Positions 11,701-23,700 of a stretch of 64,000 nucleotides of DNA are shown here, piece after piece (positions within the stretch are counted from its first letter, which is position 1; every line of letters starts with the position of its first letter). The position numbers and the translations under genes are program-made. The stretch covers positions 47,153,019 to 47,217,018 of the forward strand of contig NC_083600.1 of NCBI RefSeq assembly GCF_020882245.1. The letters are read 5' to 3'. The notes under the pieces were generated by a model. It was not told the DNA's origin. It searched no databases and saw nothing but the letters and a program-made list of their open reading frames with translations. Source of the DNA: Rhopalosiphum padi. Lineage: Eukaryota > Arthropoda > Insecta > Hemiptera > Aphididae.

Positions 11701-14700
11701 GCAAGTGGGTATCGCTATGCTGTATAATAGTAGAGATGGAGAGTAGGTCACTGATCACCATAATGGATGTGTTAAATTTGAATGCAATGACGGGTATCAT
11801 TGTATACGAAAAACGATTCTGAACGGAGATGATTTGTCAGTCAATGATAATTAGTTGGATATATTATATTATTATTAATTATATATTTAAATTGTAATAA
11901 AAAATTAAATTTCATACGCTTATAAAATATTTTCTTTATTGACTCTGGAATTTTTTTTTACAGTTACTTTTAGGAAAACTTATGGATAACCTTTTATTGG
12001 ATTTTTGAACCTTAAGTATAAATCACAAAAAATTTATGAATTTTCAACTTCAAAATTCCTTGCAAATTTTTTCAATTTTGATATATTTCGTAAACATTTG
12101 AACTTTAAATAGTTATAAACAAAAATTGTGATTAACGATTTTTGATTTCTTTTTACTACGATAAGTACAACTTATAATAAACCTTGTATTAAATTTTAAA
12201 GATTTTTGGATAGCCAAATTTTTTTTATTGGCATTTTAAGAAAAAAAAACTTAGAAAAGTCGAAAATTTCAATTGTCTATAAGTGGCTAAAAAAAGGTCA
12301 AAATGTTTTGAAAATTTAATCGTAAATAGATAACCATAATATAAACATTTGGTGAAAATTTCAAGAATTTACAATGATTTGTTTTTGAGTAACAGAAAAA
12401 TCAAAAAATCGATTATGTCGAAAAGTGGTTATGCGTAAAAATTCCCGTTTTTCCGTTATTTTTTCAGGGTTCTTTCCGACGCTTTTGAAAATTACTGGAA
12501 ATTTTTTACTTTTGACCCCTCAAAGTACCAACTAGATGAATTTTCCTATTCAAAGAGGGACAGAAGTCAAAAATCGAAGCATTATTACTACTCCAAAACG
12601 TGATGACAGACATAAAAATAAAAAAACACACATCATTGTAAAATCAATACATTCATACATTCATCACTCCGTTCAGAATATAAAATATTGAGTATTTCGG
12701 TATAGCAAAGCTTCTTAAGCTTGATGATATCTTAAAAAAAAAAAAAAAAAAAAAAAATAAAATATCAGGGTTGAATCAATAAGTTCTACAGTGGAGTCAT
12801 TTGGTTGTTGATTTAGCGTAATTAGACATTTTTTAAATGTACCTATACTTCTGGAGAAATAAAATTAGTTATTTAATTTAAGCATTAAATTATTAACATG
12901 ACGAAAATAAGATATTATTATTTGATAATATCTAATTTATTTTACTATGTAGGTAAAACCTAAAGAAATCAACACTGTAGTTTAAAACCAAACACTTCTA
13001 TTTAGATCAAAATTAAATAATTGCTGAATTGAATATAAATTTAAAAAATATTATAATTACATACTTATTTCAACTAAAAAAAATCATTATAATTGTTAGT
13101 GATAAGGTAATAAATGAAAAAAAAATAACTTAAAATTTACATAATATAAGATTTATCATAAATTTATTTATCATGTATCATAAATTATCTACCTAATCTT
13201 AATTGTGCATATCATTTTAACCCTACACTGCATCGTGTAGACATTTGACTACATAATGGTTTTATTTGAAAATAACGATTTTTTTTCATATTTTTTCATT
13301 GATCGTGCAACCAAAATGAACAGCGGAGTTTGGTCTCCTTATTCTAGTCTTCATGCTTTTATTTGCACTCCCTAATATCTTATAAATTGACTAATGCTGC
13401 CGTGTTTATCATATTGTATCAAACTGTTCAAAATTAATTTGGATTCAAGAAAAATATTTTTTAAATCATTATTGTGATTATTAGGTATATATTTAAACCA
13501 TAATTATTGTAATATGTATTATTACTTTTGTGTAATTTACATTGTTCGGTTTGTAGCTTTTTGGATAAACTGTGCATCCACGAAAAAGAAAATGAGTGAT
13601 TAAATCTAAATGATTTCTTTAAATTTTTTTTATTTTGTTGATATATTTTAATTCATTACTAAATACCATTTACAAAAAGGGACTTTTTAACATATAATAT
13701 TTAAATATTTTATTATCAGAAATAATTAAATCACTGACCCAAACACCATGAAGTAAAAATTTTGGGGTAAAAATGGTTTCACAAATTAGTAACCAATTCT
13801 TAATAATTCGAAACCACAAATTTGGAATTCGTAACTCAAGTTTACCCGCCCCCCACCCCAAAATCAATTTTCTATTTTCGGGTGCCATCGTCAATTGACT
13901 CCAGCACCCTAACCTCGGTTAACGTGATGACGTCTGTGAAGTTGACTCCCCCCCACTTTCACCCAGGAACTTCAAATTACTTTACAAAAATTGCCACTAA
14001 CTTTTTATTCTTTTGAAATTTTATATTCAAATTACATTTTTATAATTACATATACATTTTTGTCCTCAACTTAACTTTTTTTATCCAAATAAGATTTTCA
14101 TTTCATGGTCGTTTTTATTCCGGTTATTAGATTGTTTTATTTAATATAGAATCATTTTTTTTATTTATTCAACTAAGAATAATTTATCAAACATAGATTT
14201 TTATCTAATTAGAATAAAAAAACTGAATAAATTTAGAAAAAAGTTAAATAAAAAAATCCTCAATTAATAAGTTTATAATTTATAAAAAATTGTATTAATT
14301 GAATAAAATGCTTAAATTAATAAAAAAAAGGTCTATATAACACATAGATATAATTTATTTGAATTACCATTGTAATTTAGAATGAAATAGTTTTATTTAG
14401 ATCAGATGATGTATTGTTTGCTTACATCAATACATTTTTGTCGAAAAACAGCGTTATGTAAATATCCCAATTTTTTTACCGTTGTAACGTTAATTTTCAC
14501 CAAAACTATGCTAGCTAATTTCAATGTAATGAACTTCAACAAATTTACAAAACAAAACCCATAATGTTGCAGTTAGAAACATTTATTTTGTTCCGAAAAT
14601 CAAATATAAAACACACATTCTTCAAAATGCTCTACTTAGAATCGAAAATTGTAGGCCATCTTTCACGCGAAATACCTTTACAAAATAAATAAATAATACG

Positions 14701-17700
14701 TACGATTCTTATCTGTGAACAATAGTTTTTAATTATATTTTAATTTAAAAAAATTAATGTAAATTAATACATTTATACAAATTATATGCAATATACGCTT
14801 TAAAGGTTATGTGATCCTCCCCAGCCATATGTCTTATTACTTTTATATAAAATTACCCCGGTGGGGCTGAAATCTGTCAAGTCACTGATTACTACTTTTG
14901 TTGTCACGATGGACAGATTAATCTAGATTCTAGAATATAGAGACATCTTTTTAGATTCTCATTTAGTTTTCATAAATTCTATCAAATCAGTTTTAGCTGT
15001 AATACATATAATTCATTAGTTTATAATTTTGCGCATTAAATTATAAGTCAACTTCTCTTATTCTATTTCAATTTAAAAGCATTACTACGTTAAACTTCTT
15101 ATAAATATATTTTCATTGTAAAAATCACGCAACGATATTATACACCAGGAGAAACAAAAAATATAAGAATAATAAATAAATATTTACCCATATTATCTAC
15201 AAAAACAATATATATAATACCGTAGCATTAATTAAATAATAATATATTCAAAATTAAATTTACAATAGTGTTCAATGTGATAATCTAAAATCTGTACAGT
15301 AAAACGAAAAAAAAAATATACATACCTAACATATCTAAAAAAAATAAATGTTAATGTATTTAAAAATGATTTAAGCAATTCGAAATAATGAAATAAATAT
15401 TACCTAAAAAATATAACATAAAAAAGTAATAATGACACAAGAGCAGCATATTTGATTTTTTTCATTTATGTAGTTTACTGTTTTTGTTACATGATAAAAA
15501 TTTATAAAATATAATAAATATAAAATAAAATTGTATAATCCACAATTCGATTAAAAATAAATAAATTACGTACCCATCATTAGACCTATATAAAATAAAC
15601 CATAATTTAGGTATGAGTAACTAATTTTATGATCAATATAATTAATTTAAATAAACCTTCTAAAATAATAATTTAATAATATTGAAATTTAACCTACATA
15701 CCTACTAAATCTATGATAAAAAAAAGTTAAAATATTATATTGTTAATCACACAATATCATAATAAAAATATATTTTATCATTATATAATATAAACTTATT
15801 CTAATATATAATATTTGAACAGATAAAAATAGTTGACATATATAGCAGAGAGGATATTAAAAATAAATTATTTTATCAATGACAACAGTGACGTAAAAAG
15901 GATATATTTTATGGGGGAGTTTTGAAGATTCATAGACTTAGGACAGGTGGAGTGCAAATTCATCAGTAACATCTGCACTAAATATATCTCTATATATATT
16001 CATTAATGCTTAGTTATTCATCCTGTTTCTCCAACGGTAGTTCTATAATAACTTTTAAGTCTACGGAGTGTTAAAAAGGAGCGTACAATCTCAGATGTAG
16101 TGGTAAAGGATCGATGCTGACATAACGTTGAGCCTGTGAATCGTGGAAAAATTAATAGAACTGCAATTTATTATGAATGATTATTTCTTTTACTCGTGTA
16201 GAGTAAATTATACTGTGAGTAAGTTTTGGAGTTTGGTCAAATATATAAAAATATGACTGATTGGGGGGTTGAGTGTTATAACTTATAACACAATCAAAGA
16301 TTTAAAGATAGGCGAGAAATTATTAATATACTAAACATTAATAGAATATCTAAATTTGAGACGGAATATAAAACTATTTTATAGCTAAAATACTCTAGGT
16401 CCTTAAGTTCCAAATTTCTGTACGAGATATTCGAAAGATGTTTAAATTTCATCGCGTAACGAAATCAAATGACAATAACTTTATTTCAAATTTCTATTTC
16501 AAATTTTTGTTACTGAGTGCAAGAGCGATATTACAACATCGACACTTAATATCCTTAATTTATAATTAACTTCATAAATCAAAGTATAAAACTATTTAAT
16601 ATTTACGATTTCCAATAACACTATCTATAAATAAAAATGTATAATTTATTATTAATAAAACAATTCTTATACACCAGTAATTTTGTTTCTTAATTTAAAT
16701 CGGTGTACCAACATTCTAGTTTATAATCTTATAATAATTATTATTTATTTTACTATCACTATCTCTTTTAGCTTTAAATCTTTTATATCTACTCAAAATT
16801 AGAAATCATAATTTGGGTCTACATACGGTATTTCAATTTACATTGAAGATATTACATGATCACTAAAGTCATAAATCATGACTTACAAACATAGTAAGTC
16901 CACAAAACTCTACCAAATAAGATGAGATTCAATAAATTTAAACTAATTAGACATTTCAATATAAAATGTATCTGAAAAACAAATACTTACTCCAAACAGC
17001 TTCTATAAAATAGAGTAATGAATTATTATACGATTAGAAATTATTAATAATAGTGTATATAAATTAACGTAATACCGTTATAAAAGGATACAATTAAAAA
17101 ATGTGGATCAAAATAAAAAATATAGTCACGAGCCGAACTCTAACGGAACTATTTGATCATAATATGTTGAAGCTTTCACAAACCAAGTACCTATTTTTAA
17201 TGTTTTTGAATTTCAAAAGCTCATAAGTATAATTTTGGCTATCCGATAGATTTTTTATTTTATGTATCTTGTAAAACTTGCATAAAAATAATTTTTCATG
17301 TAATTTAAATTACAAAATTTTAATTTGTATTATCCCAAATTTTATAATTTCTTTTTAAAGAACTAATTTTAATTTTTTTAAAAAAACTATTGTGACTATA
17401 ACTAATTTAATTAAAAACTTAATAGTAATCTTGTATTCAATTTTCAAGCATTTATAAAACTAAATCCAATCTACTATCCAAAACCTACCAAATTTTTGAT
17501 AATTGAAACATTTTATCTACTTCATATTGTGAATCATACAAAAAAAACTCACAACAATGTAAAACAACAATAATGCAAATAAATTAGCATAAAATAACAG
17601 CGTATTGATTTAAAATGAAAAGTCAATCAAATAACTACAGAAAACATTTCGTGTTTTTATTATTTTTCGGGTTAGAAATTTTTATGGAATTTAAATTTTT

Positions 17701-20700
17701 TTGGAATGTATTAATTATAAAGTTTCATGCTTTTGTTCTATTCTATTTCAATTCAGTTATTTTTATTTAAAACCAGATTCGATTGTTAAACTCGAACTAA
17801 ACAACTTAATTTCAGACGTTTTTTTTGGTCTTCTCATTGAAGAGTTCGCTCACTTCTAATGACTATCAAGTATATAATTTATTTATAATCAATATTCAAA
17901 TAATAAGGTTGTAGTAAACGTCAACAATTTAAATTTTTTTAAATAATGTAGGTTATGTGATTTTATATTTATTAATAATCGAAAATATGTTTATGGTTAA
18001 TAACATTCTCTTTACTAACCATAAAATATAAACACATTATATTAATATTTAATTAAAAAATGCAGTGAAATCTGAAACGGTTTATAGATTACTGGTTCGT
18101 TGTTTGTCACAGTTGATGAATTTAATATTTAAAAGTTTAGATATTACATTTAAGATTAAAAGCAATAAACTCTACATTTATAAAACATTATTTGTTTATC
18201 ATTTTTTTCAATTTACTTTTCCTAAAATTCGGTTATTTACTTCATCGATAAATTCTTATACTTATAATCTTTAAACCGTTAAAAAATTACAAATATCTTA
18301 TTAAATTTGTTTAATAAAGAAAACTATATTTAAAATAAATCACAGACAATACATACCCGTTTTATTATAAACATCTATAGATAAATAATAATTATTTACA
18401 ATAGTAAAAAAATAGAAACATTCGTTTTTATATTCATGGAAATATAAACAAAATGTATTGAAATTATAAATTTATTTCGGAAATTCATTTTTAGCGGTTA
18501 CTGTAATAAGTGTAATGTCACGATCCATATCTGTCAATATTTGTTCCGTGTTCCCCTTCAACATTTTTTACTTGTCCAGTTATATACGAAAATATTTATT
18601 CAAGTAGTTATATCGGACATTTCAAAACAATTACTTTAATGTCGTGTATGCGTCGAACGTGAGCGTCATCGAAAATACAGTCGTAGTTCGATCACCGAAA
18701 CGCATGCTCGTTGTGTTGTCGTCGATTTACGTTACGCATACTTGATGTTGTCGGGGCGTAAAAATGCGATTTTATTTACACATTTAAACGCGGGGTGCAG
18801 TGGCGGCTCGCCGGGTGAGGCAAGTGAGGCACAGCCTCACCTGAAATTTACCATTCTAATAATTTATTATAAGCCTATTATCAGTATCTAATAATCTTTC
18901 AAAATATTAAAATAAACATAATTTATATTTTTTTTTTTTAAATCGTAAAAGACAAAAGTTAATGGTAAAAAACTGATAACATACAAATTTGGCGCGAAAG
19001 TGCGAAGTACTGCGCCAGTACCGGTGTACTGCACTACATACTCCACGCCCCGCGGTCACCGCCATAGGAGAGTATACTACTGTCTACTGTCTACTACCAC
19101 TAGAGCGGGGCCGCGAAGTGACGTGACGAAATATTATATGAATACTCGGTGGATGGTGTTTACGAAGCGAACCGATGAGGCTCGAGAGGCAAAAATTTTT
19201 ATGCTTCAGTTAGGTATTGAAATTTGAAATAATAACATTATGTAGTGGGGGTAAATTGGAAATATAGTATATACGGTAGAATGAGGCTGATATAAATTAG
19301 CCTCAGTGGTATTAATCATTCTGTGCAATCTAAACGACAAAACTGCAGATAATAGGAATTGATAATACATCCGTATGCTCCATAAGTCATTACTTACCCT
19401 ACTATTTTTATAGATAATAATTTATCATTTATCAGTTATTAGTCAATATTAATTTAAATCATAGACATGATATAATAATATAAATAATATACATTCTGTG
19501 TCTATGATTTAAATGATACAAATCTAGCTATTTTAACCATAGACTTATTATATTATTTGTCTTAACGATTTTAGGACATTATACTACTATAGTTAGAATC
19601 GTTTTACGTTATTCGCTAAATTCGTTTTTTTTATTGCAGTTGGTTATTGGTATAATTAATTAAAATTTCTATCGAAATATTGAATATGTTCCCGTTCAAC
19701 GATGTGGTTATAAATATCTGCCTCACCACTCACGAGACCCACGAGCCGCCACTGGCGGGGTGAGATACGTATTACGGCAATAGTACGAATGAATACAATA
19801 TAAAATAATATGGACGAATATGATATAAAAGAATATTATTTGCGTTGTAAAAATTATTATCTACGACAGTCAGCGAGACCATTAAATTAGTGAAAAGCCC
19901 TTTATCGTCATCTTATGAGAACACAAAGATTGGTAAAATATTCAGTCTATTAGTGTAGACAGAAAAATGTAATATGAAAATTTAAAATAAATAAAATATA
20001 AATCTACTAGGTAGGCAGGCAACGGTAGTATAAAAGTGTACACATTTTAGATTAATAGAATCGTCGTAAAACATTTAAACTTTTAATTTAAAATAAATTG
20101 TTTAAAAGTTGTTTCTTAGTACCTATTACATTTAAGAGTTTTCTGAAATGTATAGAAAATAGTTGCTATGGTTTTTAAAGAAGTTTACAACGAATGAAAC
20201 ATTACAAATATTTTTATAATGTGTTCTGCATTAATTAAATAAATGTATAAATCCACCATAGGAGATACTAAAAATTGCATTTAGTTATTTTCAAATCATT
20301 ACCAGTAGAAGTTGCGCGTGAATCTTCAACCGCTTTATCTGTAAATTTATTATATTAATGTAATACAAAGCATTAGTCTCTAGAATTTGTTCTGAATTTC
20401 TTAAACATATGTTTATTATTACTCATATTTTGCATAATTGCAAAACGAAAATTTTGATTGAACTATGTCATCAAATTTGGTATAGATTTTTCATAATCCT
20501 GGGCTTATAAATGATATTAACATTTTAAAGTGTTCTCTAATAATAAAAATAAAAAAAGTAGGAATTTATTTATGACTAGGGCCCGGTCTTAATGCAAACA
20601 ATTAATTGTAGAATACGAACATATTTATGCATTAACAATTTATATATTGTTTGTGAATATTATATTAATGCATTTAAATATTTAAAAAAATGTATTAAGT

Positions 20701-23700
20701 ATTTAAAGATGTATTAGCTATGAAAAAATTGAAATGTCATTAATAAAGGGAATTATAAATGTATAAATGTATAACTGATTTAAGTTAAAATTATTTTATT
20801 TCATGTTTATAAAAAATATTAATCATATCCAATAGATATTGTAACTATTAATACGATTTTGAATTTATATTAAATTTTACTAAAAAATGCAATAAGATTA
20901 TATTAGCTGTACAATTAGAATCTATGTATTAGAAAATGTTAATCATATTATATTTTAAAAGAATTATTTAAGTGTAAAAAATATACATTATATAATTATA
21001 TAAAAAATCGCGGGCCCTTATGACTTGAAAAAAGGTGTTATTGCTTAAAGCATAAATGTGTTTAACAAATATTAATTATATGTATACTTAAATAATCATG
21101 TGTTGCCCAATCATTGAATTTATAAATATACCTTATTCCAAAATTAACTGAAATATATCTACATGAATCCTAACTAATTCCAAAAAACTCAGTGAAATAT
21201 ACTTCGGTCTTGAACACAACAACAAATTGTAGAGCAGCATCAAGGTTTATATAAATTATTATTTGTATTCTTTTCATATGTGTATAAAACATAAATAAAT
21301 TATGTAGTACAATATCCTCAACATATACCGTAAGAACACATATCGATAAATCTTTGAAAAAATTGTCTTATACATAAAAATGTTATATTAAATATGTATA
21401 TTGTATAGGTTATATAAAAATCGGTATTCAGATCACTATTGTCCAGCATTTTTTTTCCACATTTGTATAAAAATCTGCATGATTTTGGAAGCTTTACGCA
21501 AACTAAACGTAGAACGAGCACAGTAAACAATGACCAAAATTAATTTACCGTATTGACCAAATTCATTATAATATTTCAATATTATAATTCATTGTAATTT
21601 GTAATAATAATCTTGTAATTAAATTTCTTTCAAGACATGTTTTACATCGTTTTGAAGACAATTAATATCTTTCATTACTTTAAAACTTAATACTTATAAT
21701 TTATAGCGTTAACTGTTAATAGTATTTTATTGTTTTTATTTTATCACACAGAATTATACATTAACAAATAATACAAATTAATATCACTAAAGAAATATAG
21801 AACGATAATATTTAAAACTAGATTAGCCTCGACCACGGTTGTATACATGAACGTAACTAGGATTTAATAGTTACAGGGGCTAGAGTCCTAGAAAACCAAA
21901 GTTAAAAACAATTTAAAGACTAATTGAGGCTAAAAAGTAAAACCTTATGGGGGGGGGATAAATACAAATACAGGGGTGCTAAGCCCCCCTAATTACTCCT
22001 ATGTTTGTAGATTGAATTATTTAAATATTCTATAATTAGAATGTTGCTGTGAAATTTATCGAGTTGTGATATAATAATATGTAAGGATTATATTGTTCAA
22101 AAAACTGTGCACAATCTCTATTCTCTACCGTCTTTGATATTCGTTATTTTTCTATACGCCATATTATGATTCTCTGCTTTTTCTATGGACCAAAAAAAGG
22201 TATAAGGTATATCTTAGTCCACGGTTTTTACCTATATCGCAGTCTTTACAAACAAAAAGTATCCATTTATTTAGAGTGATAAGCACTTTTCTGAAAAATG
22301 ATAAGATTGGTAAACCTTTGGATGATTGCCCCCAACTTATTTATTTAATTTCTCATCAAAACCAAATGTAAATGGTAATTATATAAATTATAACAATAAG
22401 TGACTACAGTCTACAACCTACCGGTAGAATGTTCATTATCATTACTGCGGTGAACGATAGTCGATAGCGAGTTTATTACAATATGTGAAAACATGTACAT
22501 ATTATTATTATTTATTATCTATATGACTACTGGTCTTCAGAAATAATAAGTATTATAAAAACTGAAAACCACCCAACTTTGAAAATCTATATCTCGCTAA
22601 CAAATTAACGAAAAATAATAATTATAACGTTAAATAAACGCAAAATACGTTCGTAAAAAAATAACCCTACTATTTATGAAATATTAATTATAGATTGCCA
22701 TTTGAAAATTAAAAGTCGAAAATATATAAGAGTAAAAAAAAATAAAAATTTTACATAGTTTTAGAAAAGCATAAAACTAAAAATGTTGAAAAAAAAATTG
22801 AAAAAAGTTAATTGTGTTTGAAATGATGAGTGTTGTTTGATAAAAGAATCACCCTGTATATACTATATACAAATATATTATTAATCTATAAAATAGTTTT
22901 AAATATGTCTTATATCTTACGAAAAAGGATATAAATACAATAAAATAATTATCACATCCTTTAAAATTACTTACTCGTAAATTTAGCAATATTCATTAGT
23001 ATATCTGTTAAATATTTAAATCATTTTAATTCAATAATTATATAAAACTATGCTTCAGTAGGTAGCATGAAAAATTGATTATTTTACCACTTCAAAAATA
23101 TTATATGCTAATATAGTAATGACTAATAATATTTTAACGATAATTAAAAAGTACCGAGCTTATTTTTGAATCTTAAATAAACTAACTAAACTAGATTCAA
23201 TTTGCTATCAGAAACTACCCTTAAAATTGAAGATCCAATCATATTTTCAACTATTTATTGTTAACAGAAACACGCGCACTCAAATAAAAAAATACATACA
23301 TCATTGTAAAATTGACACATTCACCTCTCTGGTGAAAATCTAATATAGCTTACATTATTGTATAGTTTATGAATTTAACTAATAGACACATAGTTTAAAT
23401 TAAAATATTTTATTTTTTTCGTGCATACTATGTGATAAAAAGTAATTAGGACAGTGATAAATAAGTTACACACACACACATTTCAAAATATTTTTCTAAT
23501 AACTATAAAAAATTATCAATTAGACAAGTCAACTTTAAAGTGGAAAATAACGTAAACGAACAACAGGATTAATCCGAGAACTATGATTTTGTGAACCTTT
23601 CATTTAAGATATCGATCAGAAGTTTCGACCATCATTTAAGAACACACAATATAATACATGAATATTTTAATACTTAATATTAAGACTATTTTAAGTTAAC

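Noticed and set aside
14880..14915. Candidate 30-nt exon between GTAATC and TCTAG in gene A
   Set aside because: It contains an in-frame TAA in the common phase, and the gene B counterpart is 38 nt, not a multiple of 3.
18065..18274. Plus-strand 69-codon ORF
   Set aside because: The homologous gene B sequence (about 62137-62250) has indels that break the frame. It is intron sequence on the opposite strand of gene A.
21130..21165. Candidate 16- or 27-nt exon near 21140
   Set aside because: One version has an in-frame stop and the other would shift the frame.
21318..21530. 70-codon minus ORF with a hydrophobic start, considered as the signal-peptide exon
   Set aside because: No phase-1 GT donor is available, and the exon at 24477-24582 fits promoter, phase and donor much better.
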